Source: Melitaea cinxia (Eukaryota; Arthropoda; Insecta; Lepidoptera; Nymphalidae). From it: DNA of 64,000 nt. The position numbers and the translations under genes are program-made. The notes beneath the pieces were generated by a model, which saw only the letters and a program-made list of their open reading frames with translations, was not told the origin of the DNA and made no database searches. Position 1 is the first letter of the stretch. The number at the start of each line of letters is the position of its first letter. This document shows positions 21,711-34,600 of the stretch, one piece after another. The stretch spans positions 2,294,001 to 2,358,000 of the forward strand of contig NC_059420.1 of NCBI RefSeq assembly GCF_905220565.1, given 5' to 3'.

Positions 21711-22255
21711 AGTCGCCACTGTCACCTAAATCGAGCGACAGCAGCTCATGCCACTCAGAGAGTGACGATAACCTTAATTAAAAGAGTCGCTACTGTCACC
21801 TAAATCGAGCGACAGTAACTCATGCCACTCAGAGAGTGACGATAACCGTAATTGAAAGAGTCGCTACTGTCACCTAAATCGAGCGACAGTAGCTCATGCC
21901 ACTCAGAGTGACGATAACCGTAATTAAAAGAGTCGTTACTGTCACCTAAATCGAGCGACAGTAACTCATGCCACTCAGAGAGTGACGATAACCGTAATTG
22001 AAAGAGTCGCTACTGTCACCTAAATCGAGCGACAGTAGCTCATGCCACTCAGCGAGTGACGATAACCTTGCCACCTCCATCGAGTGACGATAACCGTAAT
22101 CAAGAGTCGCCACTGTCACCTAAATCGAGCGACAGCAGCTCATGCCACTCAGCGAGTGACGATAACCTTGCCACCTCCATCGAGTGACGATAACCGTAAT
22201 CAAGAGTCGCCACTGTCACCTAAATCGAGCGACAGCAGCTCATGCTACTCAGTCA
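21711..22255 (+). repeat. Minisatellite of 74/100-bp units with internal hairpins
   Basis: Seven units starting 21711, 21785, 21859, 21931, 22005, 22105 and 22205, so spacings are 74, 74, 72, 74, 100 and 100. Each has two inverted repeats: a 9-bp arm pair of the type GCTACTGTC / GACAGTAGC around a 13-base loop, and CACTC AGA GAGTG. Several units have paired changes (GTTACTGTC with GACAGTAAC at 21931). The last units gain a 26-bp 'cttgccacctccatcgag' type insertion. It directly follows the LINE fragment's stop codon and may be its 3' UTR. Confidence 0.85.
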
Positions 22256-22663
22256 AACTCTACGTAAAAGGGGAAAGTATAGAAACTACGCTCTAAACTT
22301 AAGATATTTGAAAAACTTTACAATAATCTCAGTCATAACTAATCACTACACATAAATACCACAGTCATGTACCATCGACGTTATCACAACCAAAACTATA
22401 GACGTACTCTACTTCCACAACAAGTTACAACCAAGCTTTCAGAAATCTCCGAGTGAATACCTCTAACACCACGGCTCTCTAGCCGAAGAGCAAACACATT
22501 ACTCTCTCACAACGGTCTCCATAGACCACGACCTCCGCCAGAGTTAAAAGCACATCGCACACCCACGGACTACGACTACGAAATAACTACTGGTACGGTC
22601 AAACACATTACGGTCGATAAAGTCATTCACTCAAGTTTCTTAAGCTTCATTATCAACAAGATC

Positions 22664-22876
22664 TTAAATTACATCAATTTCGCCTGGTACATGACCTACT
22701 GGTATTTTTCCTAACCTATCGTGAGTAAATTTGTAGGTACGTTCTAATTTTGTCTGATTTACCTCTTCGTTTTGAATTAAGACCAAGTCACCAATGTCAA
22801 ACTTTAAAATTTTATCCTTAATTTTATTAAATCTAAATTTGTCGTAACTCGCACTCGTTTCTATGTTCCTAGCCAC
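22664..22876 (-). pseudogene. Gypsy integrase C-terminal fragment
   Basis: Minus-strand frame with ASYDKFRFNKIKDKILKFDI and GDLVLIQNEEVNQTKLERTY. The 'F..GDLVL......Q.KL...Y' pattern is the C-terminal domain of Ty3/gypsy integrases. It joins straight onto RT-type sequence upstream, so the region between was deleted. Confidence 0.75.
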
Positions 22877-23075
22877 TTACTCTGCTATAAAAAGCAAAGA
22901 GAACCTATCTGGCACCGCGTTAGAGTTCATTTCTTCACAAGTAGTATAGGACTCACAAACAGAAACCGACTGGGGCAAATGATGTTAGCTTCTATTAGCT
23001 CTCTAATCTTAGAACGCACTATCTACCTTCATCTGGACTGAGCCTGTAAGACGTTAAACAGTACGGTAAACAGTA
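22871..23075 (-). pseudogene. Gypsy reverse transcriptase N-terminal fragment, broken
   Basis: Minus strand, across several frames: NSNAVPDRFSLLFIAE matches the 'R.LN..T....P.P.I...' start of gypsy RT, preceded by scrambled linker sequence (RLTGSVQMKVDSA). It has stops and frameshifts. Confidence 0.65.
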
Positions 23076-23409
23076 TGATTCGCATCATGAAATCTAATTA
23101 TTAGTTCACTAGATGTGACACGCGTGTGGGGTAAACAATCAATAAAAGCGTGAACAAATTCCTTAAGCAAGGACAGCAGAGATTCATTATTCAGAATACC
23201 TATGTCGATATCGTTAAGACTGTACAAGAATTCCGATTCGTAAGTACAGGTAGCAACAGATTTTATTTTGCGATATTAAAAAAACGACTCAGTAATGCTA
23301 ATTGTACACCTTGTTTTGAAATTTCTCGACCAATGAGTACTTCATATTTGAAACAATCATCGGGCAATCACATGAAGTAGAATCGACAAACGACTACCAC
23401 TAATCAACA

Positions 23410-23754
23410 CGTCACAAAGGACTTGTTCAGTACAATCTTCATTAGCATAACCTACAGCCTGTAAATGAATAATCGCCCTATGAAGTTACGGCCAACAGTT
23501 TGTCTAACAAGATAACATTCGGCACTGGAATCAAAATAAAAATAGTACGACTCACAAGATTGTTGTAATTTTCCACAAACGCCTGCCACTGTACAGACAT
23601 CCACGCGTCGCTCTGCTACAGCGCCGCCGGGATTGCCGCGACGCTGAAACTCATCACGACGCTCATGACCGTTGTGACAACCACGGCTATTGCGGCGACA
23701 CTCACGAATGGGGTTGCGACTACCGCGGGGGCTCGATACTACGATCACGCTCAC
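23410..23754 (-). pseudogene. Gypsy gag-end and aspartic protease fragment
   Basis: The minus-strand frame 23452-23754 includes DSSAECYLVRQTVGRNFIGR, like the protease active-site segment (usual D-T/S-G-A) followed by the S-L/V-x-R pattern. Upstream is an Arg/Gly-rich stretch (RGSRNPIRECRRNSRG). The active-site Gly is Ser here and the frame ends soon after, so it is probably inactive. Confidence 0.6.
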
Positions 23755-24162
23755 AATCTGACATTGTAACTGAATCGAAACAAAAACAGAATCGCAAAAT
23801 CAATTGCTACACAATTACCTACGTATCACGTATTAAAACAAAACTAAATTCAACAAATAACCGGTAAATCGAATAACGTAATCGAACACTGAACAAAAAC
23901 CACTTACACACCGATAAGAATACAACAGAACGACCGAAAAGAACTAAAATATCGATGTACCCACCAATCACCACAAAATATTGCAACTAACTCGCACACT
24001 TGCTAAAAACAGATGTATTGTCAGGGGGTAGGCCTATAACTTCACATATTTTCTGTATAATAGCTTCCATACCGGAAGCGAAGAGAGACATTTGTTCGTT
24101 CAACGTAACTAACTAAATTAATTAAATTTTGAAAGTGGGGTTGGATCTGATCCCGCTTCTGA

Positions 24163-24870
24163 TGTCAGAGATTAAAAAGAAGGAAGGTATGCTTTTCGGC
24201 TTGAAGGTATATTTCTCTTTCTCATGATCTCAGAGTACTCACTCAGTCTACTGTGGGCATAAGTGGGTAATGTTGACACAAGTAAACACAATTAATGATA
24301 TCACCAAATTATTATAACACAGGAATCAGTTAACAGAAAGGTAACGCAGTACGGAAGGCGGGTAGTTATTAGTTAAGGGGGCGAAGACTAACTTCTTAGC
24401 ATTCGATGGATTCACGGTTCACCGTGCGGGTACCGAGTCCATCGTGTGGCAGAGGGAGTAACTCAGAGCAGTGCCTAGGACTTGCGACCCAGGTGTAGGT
24501 TTAAGGAGTTCTCCTTTGAAATGCGCATCAACGCTCACCTTCACTGCTCGAGTTATCCGCCATAATATGTAACAATTAATTCGTATGCACAAATTAATTA
24601 TTGAATGAGTCTAGGTTAAGCTACTAGCAGGATACAACAAATGTATCGTGCCAAGCCAGAGCCAAGACTACCTTAGCCGAGGTGACACCGTTCGTTTTAT
24701 ACACGTCAGAACAATTCGAGTAATATAATAACTGAGGGTAGGTGACTGGAACGATGTGCTAGGTGGCGCGTCGATCACCCCACTACTCTAACAGCTAATA
24801 ATTGACAACTGACATTATCTGAATACACCCAAGTCAAACACTTGACGTTCCGTATTCATACCCTGCGACA
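24163..24870 (-). repeat. Right LTR (5' LTR of the minus-strand element)
   Basis: 708 bp, by eye identical to 19912-20619. Read on the minus strand it starts 'tgtcgcagggtatgaatacg'; the transcript would start within it. Confidence 0.9.
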
Positions 24871-27800
24871 TATATATTGTTTTTGCGATAGCTATTTGTA
24901 TATGATGATTTTGTGAGAAGTAGTCGTGCCTCGCGGTTTCATCCCCGTAATGTCCATCTTGTACGAATATCGGGATACAAATAGTCTTTGTTCTATTCTA
25001 AATAACAAAATTTTATTTGTTAAATTCCTGGATATCCAGATATCTACTTACCTACTGAGTTTCAACATAAGCAACAACAGAAAGAGTAACAAACATAATA
25101 GCAAATAATGCAGGTAAAACCGCAAATTGTAGTTTACTTTTATTTAGACTATCAACTGACAAAATAATAATGGGTTCGGAACAAACAAACACGTTACTCT
25201 CCTTATAATATTACAGACAGACTCTAAATTATATTCGGGTATTTTAAAATTAAAATATAAACATTATCCCGTTGATTTATACATGCCAACATACATATAT
25301 GTAAGACACATACAAACAAATATTTAAAACATGACTCGCTAATTGTTATTCCAACAGTAACTTGTTTATTAAAATACAATAAACAAAATAATAAGAATAC
25401 TATTCGAGTGTCTGTTTGTTTTTGTCTAAGCGAAATGACATGACCGATTGATTACTAGCTTTGATTGATAAAACGTTTAAAGATCTTTATAAAATTTGAA
25501 GAATATTAAAAACATGATTTTTTTTATAGTTTACAAGCCAAATAGTAACCATACTAATACACAACCACAATCTAATCATTAGCCGCTGTATGCTTAGATC
25601 TTTAAACCTACGCAACGGATTTTGACGCGGTTTTCTTTAGTAAATAGAGTTATTTCAGAGAAAGGTTTATATGTATAATACATGCATAATATAGTAGAGG
25701 AACACTGATACTACTAGGTAGTTTTTGCAACCGTGCGAAACCGGGGCGGGTCATTAGTTAAATATAATTAAATAAATAAATGCCTCATATAGATACTCAT
25801 GTGACGAGGGTCTGTGGGAGAAAAGACCGTTGTGCTGACGCGTCGTGTTGTGTTTATAATATTGGACAATAACAGATAAAACAAAGTGTAACCTTAGTAA
25901 TTTTCATACATTTTTGAAGCACTACGATCCCAAACGAATGAAACTCGATGAATAATAAATATTCATTAATATAATCATAATAAAAGATATTCAACATGGT
26001 TTTACACGCAAAAATATTTCATTGGCCATAGAAATAAAGTCATAGAAATCAAAACAGAAGAATTATTCTGTCACTAGTAATAATTATAATTTATTTAAAA
26101 ACTCTGTACTATAAATAACTGTCCAATGCAGTGGCCACAGCTTTGGTTACTGCGCTGGTAGTCAATTCAATTCCCACTTATGACAAATGTGTAAATAATA
26201 AACATATTTTTTATCGTCTGGGTTTTTGTTTGTGTATCATCTCAGTTTACTGAATGTGTATGAGGTGTTTATTTAAATTTATTTGTACAGTAATCAAAAA
26301 TAGTAAACGTTATTCAGAACGTGTGTACGCCGCCTAAGCGACATAAATTCTCTATAACGCAAAATGGCAGCGAGGGGCGGGGGAGCGGGAGAGACAGGGT
26401 CGTACTAAGATTACGTTAATATTGTTTTAATGATTAAATTTGAATAAGAAGTATGTACTTACAAGTTATTATGTTAATATTTTTTCTGTGATAATTTATT
26501 AATTATATTTTTTATTTAGTTTAATATTTTAATTGTATGCAAAACAAAGTAATTTATAGTATGTCTAGAGTAGAACACTTTGATACCTTAAAAGGTATAC
26601 TTAAAAATTCCAAAAAAGAAAACTATGTAAGAAAACAATTATGTGATCAATTTGAAAACAACTATGACAACTTTATTTGCAGACGACAGAAGACAGTAAT
26701 TACTTTTTCCAAATAAGTATACAACGAACAAAGTTTTTTGTAACCTATGAATAATAAAACAAATTAAATAATTTATTCATAATAACCAGCTGTTGAGTGC
26801 GACATCCTTTTCGAGGAATTTTTTATGTAATCAAATAGAAATATATATTTTACTAACTGACCTGGCGAACTTCGTACCGCTGTTTTAAACATAATTATTA
26901 CATATGCCAAAATAAAATATCCTATCTTTCAAGTTTGATCAAACTGCACGCGGTGTGCAAATTTGATTAAAATCGGTTAAGTAGTTTAGGAGTCCATCAC
27001 AGACAAACAACGGTGACGAGTAATTTATAAATATTAAGATAATCAAAAACATAGATTTGCACAAAGTAACAACATACCACTCAGATAAATTTCATCGCAA
27101 AGCGTTTAGTCGTTCTGTCATGATTGATTAACAAACATACAACCAAACGTGTGTGTTTAAATATAGTGGCAATATGAAATAAGTATGATTGTAATAAATA
27201 AAATAATTTATAACACGAAGAATTACTCATTCTTAAGTCAACAAACTTTTAAGTATATTAATTAAAATATATTTATTTGAAAACCTTTAATTTAAACTAC
27301 AAGATGGGTTCTTATTTAAATATGATTTCTTTTTAATAACAATAATTAATTTATTTTATTGAATTTCTAATCTGCTTTAAATAATAAAAAAACTGTGTCA
27401 TTATTTCATTATATATATCGTCCCTATATTATGTGTGTATATATAAAAAGGATATACTATAAGCCTAAACGATAATTTAATATAAATCTAAAATGTTTAC
27501 AGAATGTTTCGAATACATGATTTGAAGACATAGTCAACATCGATCTGAAACAATGTAATGGTAATAGCAGTTTTCGAAAGAGATTTCGATGATTATATTA
27601 TATTTATATAAATTAACGAAATTGAACCCATCTTTGTAGATTAAGGAAACTATCAATAATATATTCATCGAACAGCATTGACTAGTCTAAAATTTGAAAC
27701 GATTATACCGTTTATTATCTTTCAGTAATATACATAGAAGTCAAGGTGCGCACGACACATGACAACTCATTCGTTTTAAATACATACATCATTAAGTATA

Positions 27801-28590
27801 TAAGTCGTATAATTTAATTACTTATTAATTAAAAATTATTTTATTTTATACTTTATTGTACACCACAAATATATTACAAACAAAGCATAAAGATAGTTAC
27901 AGATAGTGAAGTACAAAGGGCGGACGTATGGCTAATTAGCCATTTCTTCCAAACAACCCAGACCTAAGACCTAAAAACATTTACCTTAAACATTTTTGTA
28001 TAATAATAAATTTATTTTCTCGCATAACTTCCGAACGGCTGCATCAGATTGAATTAATACTTATTTTAGTTTTCGTTATGTTTAGCATAAGGTTATTATA
28101 ATAAATAATAATAAAAAACGATTTATCGAATGAAACAAAGAAAAAATAATAATAATAATAAAAATGTGTAATACAAAACAAATTAAAAATAGTCACTATT
28201 GCAGTCATTCTAAGTGATATTTTCTTTAAAAAGTCAAAGAAACCAATGTGTTTAACCTTGTATCCAAACATAGCTCCGTAACAATGTAACGTACTCGCAA
28301 TACCACCGGGAAATCAATTAAGTTTCAAAGCTGAGGAATAATTAAACGAACTGCATTTTATTATACAGTTCCAACACTCCAGTTTACTTGTTCACGTTGG
28401 AGTGTTCAACAAATAGATTTTTTTTTAATAAACAAAATTTATGTCATATAATTGTATATGAGATCTATAAAATAATATTTGAAAATTTCTTGAAAAGTGG
28501 TCCCTAAAATAAAAAAAACCATGTGTGTGCGGAAAGTGTAGTAGGTAGTGTAGAAGGTAGGCTGTTGCGATATGTTTTATCGACGATTAC
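24871..28590. other. Gene-free AT-rich stretch
   Basis: Contains an E-family repeat in reverse (25575-25755), a diverged SINE (26110-26230), a purine-rich GC pocket near 26340-26400, a reversed RTE 3' end (27925-27965), an (AAT)n run near 28145, and an inverted pair around 28374-28412 ('acactcca ... ttggagtgtt'). No exon or gene recognised. Confidence 0.6.
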
Positions 28591-28632
28591 GGTGTCGTGA
28601 AAAGGTTCGTAAGTTATTTAATTATATTTAAC

Positions 28633-28800
28633 GTGCTCTCCGAGGCACGGTGTGGGGACCCACAAGGACTGCACAAACACCCAGACCACGGGAAACACCT
28701 GTATGGCCAAAAGAAATATTTGTCATGTGCGGGGATCGAACCCACAACCGCCAACGCAATAGGTACAATCGTGGCTGTGATCGCTGCGCCAACGCGGCGT
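28633..28800 (-). mobile_element. tRNA-derived SINE, 5' part, reversed
   Basis: From 'cgtgctctccgaggcacggt' to 'gcgccaacgcggcgtc'. The reversed B-box GGGGATCGAACCC and A-box region are visible. The 3' body is missing. Confidence 0.85.
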
Positions 28801-29156
28801 CATTACATATTATATAGATAGTACAACAAATTCTGGTTTTCAATGAAGTCTGAAAAAAAAGACTGAAAAACAAAGGTTAAAAACAAGGTCGACATCGTTG
28901 TGTGTGTCATGCTTGCTATTGTACACGGACATCCACATTAGAATACTATTTACATAAGGTTTGCACATTATTATCTAATACTATAAAATTATAAAACTGA
29001 AAATGTTGTTTGTATGTTTGATTGTTAAAACGTGCTAATCTCAGGAAATACTATTTCAAATTGAAAAATTACACAAAAGTGTTAGATATCCCATTTACCG
29101 ACGGAGACTATAGGGTATTTTTTTCTCAAATTAACGCGTGCATAGCTTTTTTTTAT

Positions 29157-29392
29157 ATCACTAGGTCGGCAAACAAGCGTACGGCTCACCTGATGGTAAG
29201 CGATTGCCGTAGCTTATAGACGCCTGCAACACCAGAAGCATCGCAAGCGCGTTGCCGACCCTTTCCCTAATCCCACTAAGGATTTCTGAGTAATAAGGAA
29301 CCTTACTCTCACAGGAATATAACACTACTTGAAAGCATTATTATTTACCTGTGATCTTCTGTAAGGTCGAGGTACTTCCCCATTCGGGGTGT
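29157..29392 (+). mobile_element. SINE-like repeat, A family
   Basis: 'tcactaggtcggcaaacaag' to 'ggtacttccccattcggggt', truncated at its 3' end relative to the copy at 16022. Preceded by a G-family repeat (28985-29145). Confidence 0.8.
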
Positions 29393-29984
29393 AAAAATTA
29401 GTTAAAAATATATTTGTTTGTTATATTAACTACGAAGACGACTTAATAGTTTAGTAGCAATAACTTTATCTTATTTACTGTAATAATTTAGATATTTAGA
29501 CATGGTACTGTATTTTTGAATCGCCACCACCTGTCACATATCACAAACGACACAAAAGGCACTGCAGGCGTTTAAAAAACTTGCTTCCCATCGATATGGT
29601 CAGTAACGATTGACTAGTACACTCTGGCGACATTTTATGAATGAGAACTAATTCAATTTAAGTGTCTTTTTTGTTCTTAATTTGAAATAAAATTTAAATA
29701 GCTTTTATGTTTTTGTTATAAACATTCTCATTGTTGACTTAATATTTGAACACAAACCGCTGCTAATGCTATGTCAAAAAAATCGCATTTCTAGAAATAA
29801 AATCGCCTTTGTATTTTGCTGCCTGTATTTCGCTGTGCAATAACAATATTAACTAGACATAGACTTTAAGGAATTGTACTAAATTATATACATTATTATA
29901 CGTAATTGGTTGAAACTTTACTGGATTTTGTACTATTACTACGTACGTATATCTGTTTATTTCCAAAACATAAATAAAATGTGC

Positions 29985-30312
29985 TGTGTGGTTACGGCAT
30001 TAACGAATATAGGCACCCCCTCTCTTCCCGTGAGTGTCGTAAGAGGCGACTAAGTGATAACACAGTTCCACTACCACTTTGGAATTTAAAAAGCCGACCG
30101 ATGGCGGGATAACCATCCAACTACTGGCTTTGAAATACACAGGCCGAAGACGGGCAACAGCGTCTTCGGTGCGACAAAGCCAGCCGCGGTCACCAACCCG
30201 CCTGCCTAGCGTGGTTAGTATGCATGCAAAACACATGAGTTCACGCCATTTTCGGCTCGAAATTGTGGAGGCCTATATCCAGTAGTGGACAGCGATAGCC
30301 TGATGTGATGTG
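29985..30312 (-). repeat. B-family repeat, near full length, reversed
   Basis: From 'gctgtgtggttacggcatta' through 'cgaccgatggcgggataacc' and 'agcgtcttcggtgcgacaaa' to a (TGATG)n end. It is uninterrupted, unlike the copy at 9061-9769, and so shows what that copy looked like before the SINE landed. Confidence 0.8.
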
Positions 30313-30532
30313 ATGAAATAAAATAAAAATAGAAAAGTAATTTTTGTTTGAATTTAAATAAAAGTAAAAAATTTTACAAAAAATGCTTATTAGCTGAGTT
30401 CGTCCCTGGCGAAAGCAGTGAAAGATGAGAGCGGGTCAAAACAGTGACGAAACGATTTTGATACTTTTTACATTTCATTAAAAAACTATTTTTACGGCAG
30501 TAATTTTTTGAGTTACAATAAAATTATAAAAT

Positions 30533-30755
30533 AAACTAGCTAACCCCGCAAACGTTGTTTTGCTGTATATGTTATTAACCCCCTTAATCCCCCCCCCTCT
30601 TATAACTTAGGGGTATGAAATATAAATGTTGGCCGATTCTCAGACCTACCAGATATGCACACGAAATTTCATAAAAATCGGTCCAGCCGTATCGGCGGAG
30701 TATGGTAACTAATACTAGGTAGGACACGAGAATTTTATATATACCTATAAGATGA
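30533..30755 (-). repeat. I-family repeat, reversed
   Basis: Contains 'cgcaaacgttgttttgct' and 'aaaaatcggtccagccgtat'; a forward copy is at 44998-45202. Both hold a poly-C/poly-G run of about 9-13 bases. Confidence 0.65.
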
Positions 30756-31135
30756 AAAACAATGAAAATGAAGACTACTTGCGGTATGCAATTTATTTGT
30801 ACTGATAACTAACTGGTTTCGTAATTAAATTCTAGAGCTATTTCGTTTCAAACGGAACAACTACCGGACAGATTATATTGGAGTGTTCAAGTTTTATTTT
30901 TTAGAAGGATGACTCTTATCTATTTAGTACATTCTCATATAAAAATTATTCAAGTTTTAAGTATCACGATACGTAATAAAGCCTACGTGGTTTAATTGTA
31001 GAATTTAGTTTAAAATTTTACATTAATATACAATTATATTCAAGTTAAACCAGGTTATATCTATTTATATAATTTAAATTTGTAAGCGGAAATATCTATA
31101 TATATAGCCGTCTAATTCTTTTGTGATGTTCTTTT

Positions 31136-31680
31136 TACCCGACTTCAAAAAATGGAGGAGGTTACTCAATTGGACCGTGTATATATATATTTTAATGTAT
31201 GTTCGGGGATAACTCCGTCGTTTAAGAACCGATTTTGATAATTCTTTTTTTGTTGGAAAGGAGATATCCCTAGTTTGGTACCATGAGAAGGAAACCAGGA
31301 TCTGATATTGGGATTCCAGAGAAATCGAGGGAAACTCTCGAAAATCCGCATAGCTTTTTACTGTGTGTACCGATTTTGATGATTGTTAATTTAATCAAAT
31401 GCCGATGTTTATCATGTGGTCACATTTAAATTTCATCGAGATCTGATTAGAACTTTTGGAGTAATCTTTGATAATGCGCATTTACTTGTCTAATTTTTCG
31501 TCTACCTACGTTGTATTACTTGTCGATATAATTGAAGTCGGTTTTTCTTCGTTTACCTGCAAACACAATTATCATGCTAGAGGTTGTCTGGAAGAGATCG
31601 CTCTTTTAGCGATAAGACCGCCTTTTGTACATCTCTATATTTTCTTTCTCGGTGTAATTTTTTTTCTCTGATAGTGTAAA
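31136..31680 (-). repeat. F-family copy followed by an RTE-type LINE 3' end
   Basis: 31136-31545 matches the F family in reverse ('cgacttcaaaaaatggagga', 'ggtaccatgagaaggaaacc'). 31570-31680 has the 'ggttgtctggaagagatcgc' and 'tagcgataagaccgcctttt' blocks that I recall from RTE LINE 3' ends in Lepidoptera. Confidence 0.65.
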
Positions 31681-34600
31681 TGATAGAAAAAAAATAACAT
31701 GAAAAACAAATATGTTTTAAAAAATTAAGTCTTCTTTAAACATTTTCAATGAACTAAACACTTCCGCTATTGCGTCTGCTCAGATTATTTACTGGTGGGC
31801 TGTGATGATGATATGATATACGTATATATGATATACATATATATGAGGATGATAATATATATGAAGTAGGAAGATCTATTATAGCCTATGAAAATCTAAA
31901 ACGATGTAGCTTTCTCGTAGTAAGGTTTTGTTTAAATCGTTTGAGTATTTTTATCAAGTTTTTCTTTGTAAATAAATCCCTACTAATATTATAAATGTGA
32001 ATATATGTTTGTTTATTACGCTTTCACGCGAAAAATACTAAACCCATCATCATGAACTTTGTACGCATATACTTAACAAAGGATAATTTTTATTTTAAAT
32101 TAAATAAATGTGAGCGAAGTCACGGGTAACAGCTAGTAAAATATAATTGATAATTTAGTACAAATTGATATTTGATACAGATGTGCTATACATATATAAA
32201 TAGGTATTTAGTAAATACGAATATATATGAAAATAGTTACAAACAAAATCTAAGTAAATTATAATAAAATCAAATTTAATTATATTTTACTGAAATATGT
32301 TTTTCGTCTGTTTATTTACAATAGTTTAAATCATACAGCATTTAGTACAATAATATTATAATAATTAATACATTTTAAATTGTTACAAAAAGTAACCATT
32401 AAAAATAAATTTTAATAATATTCCCGACATGCTTTGCTTTATATGTTTTTGCCTTCACATATTATTCGTGTACCGGTTCTGTGTACTCGTTTCGAGTCAT
32501 ATCAACAAATATTTGAATAACTTCATCGCTGTACATATAAAAAAAAATCTAAATAAATAAAAATTAATCGTCAAAATGTATGCACGCGTGTAACTTCCAA
32601 CCAACTTGTAAATATTGCATGAAATTCTAACTGATAATAAACAGGTATAAAAATATTATATATAATAAACCTTGTAATTTAAGCTGCCTAACCCCGCCTC
32701 TATGGAAAGTCGATAAAAATAGCATATTACCTTCATACTCTTCTAAATCTCCAGATACCCATAGAAGTATACATCGTAATCGATTCAGTGCTTTACATGA
32801 AAAAGTAGTAAACATTCACATACACATACAAAACTTTGCAATTATGTTATAAGTAGATAGCAAGCAAATTTGTATATAATGAGTTTCCTATACCTACATA
32901 CAGACACAAAGATGTCGAGCACGAATGCATCGTAATAATAATGTAATCGGTACGCAAGAAAACCAACCCAAAAACCTCTTTTTGCCTATTAATAATTAAT
33001 AGAGCTCTTTAAAAGTAATATGAAAATACTATTTTTCCATGTAATTGAGGATAGTCTTTTTATTAAATCTCACTATTCTATAAAAAAAATTATATAACAC
33101 GCAATTAACCTGACCACATATTATTATAAACATTTCACAATAACATATACCTAAAACCTCCATATTAAATTTAAACCTTAACAGCTCATGTCCATTTGTA
33201 TGTCAGGACGAAACTCGTAAAAACAACACATTATGTGCACGGTAAGAAGTACTTTATGAATACAAATGAATTTACTATAAGCGATCGACGACTTTGCTTA
33301 CATTCATTATTTATAGGATAATTTATACCACTAAGTATTATAAAGATGTGTAATTATGTTTGTTCTCATACAAAAAAAAACTTCATCTGACAACGACAAT
33401 GTTAATTATTTAATACGAATTAGTAGGGATAACTCAAAAAGCACCCGTTTTAGAACTCGCTCAAATTTAATTGGGACCATACGACGATCACTGGTGGTAC
33501 ACAAAAAAAAAGTGTGTGTATACTTAAGTACCCACGTAAGAAGTTATACTTCATTGGCTAGCTAGCTTCACGTTGCTAACTTCTTCTTCGTTGACTAGCT
33601 TCAGGGTGTCGGTTTTTTGTGAAGCCAATAGAAGTATAATTTAAAAAAAAAATTGGTTTTAACCACATTGACATAAATACAACATGTGATAAAAACTATA
33701 AATAAATCTATGGAATTGATTGAAAAAAAAAAACTGTTCAAAAAAAAAATAAACAATAGGTAACAAAAGTATCAAAACTCAACGAGCGCCGTAAACAACT
33801 GTTCATGAAGTTTTGAACGTTTAATAAACAAAAGGGTATAAGTGCGAATACTTTGATATAACAAGCAATATACAACTATAGTTGAAACAAAATAGGGTTC
33901 AAAGTTAACTTCTTATTTGTCTAACTTATTAATACTGACTTATACAGAATTTGAAGATTAGGAAATGGTATTTTTTGACCTTTTTTACGTTTATATTTAA
34001 ACTAGTTGTTTCGTTTGTCTTTGTTTACACTAATATTATAGAGATATTAGTTTTGAGGGCGAATTGATACCGGTCTAATCTAGAACTTAAGGTACTGATA
34101 TACTATATTAAGAGACATTGTTGTGGCTAATTGATATTAGTATGCTATAAAATATAATATTATAAAGTATATTTAGTGCAAAAGTCACTATCAGAGAAGG
34201 TCTGAATTAATCACAACTTTTAGTTTCACGGGTTGCGGATAGAAATATCTAATAGATAAATTAGACTGACAGTGAAAAAAAATCAATCAAAACTTTTCAA
34301 AAACCTGTCAGATAACTGAAAACTAGCACTAAAAGTGTTAATCACAAGATCTGTTCGATTTAAATTCATTTATAAGTCATCCTTTTTTTATTTAACATTT
34401 TGTAGGCCATATAACAACACGGTACGAGTCACAGGCGAGACGCGTATACACGAAATTACAACAATTCCAACACGAGTTATTTTTTATTCATTTACAAAGT
34501 TACACATAAATAATATTTAAACACATGAAAATATTTTATTGATTTAAGATATTTTTCTTCAGTTGAAACGGATAAACACATTTTTAATGCGATTCTATTT

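Larger units (their letters stand above)
19912..24870 (-). mobile_element. Ty3/gypsy-like LTR retrotransposon, gutted, with a LINE fragment inside
   Basis: Two 708-bp direct repeats start TGTCAGAGATT and end CCTGCGACA (TG...CA). Possible target duplication TATA or TATATA on both sides, in AT-rich flank so not decisive. Internal fragments on the minus strand set the orientation: protease (about 23410-23560), start of reverse transcriptase (about 22871-23075) and integrase C-terminus (22664-22876). Just inside the right LTR, minus strand, 'tcagaagcgggatcagatcc' resembles the complement of a tRNA-Leu 3' end and may be the primer binding site. Most of RT, RNase H and integrase are missing. A plus-strand RTE-like LINE fragment with a minisatellite lies at 20868-22255. 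It cannot be autonomous. Confidence 0.85.

Noticed and set aside
26340..26400. Start codon with GC-rich leader ('aaaatggcagcgaggggcgg') as a first exon
   Set aside because: The frame ends after 14 codons, and the reverse complement resembles a common dispersed lepidopteran sequence.
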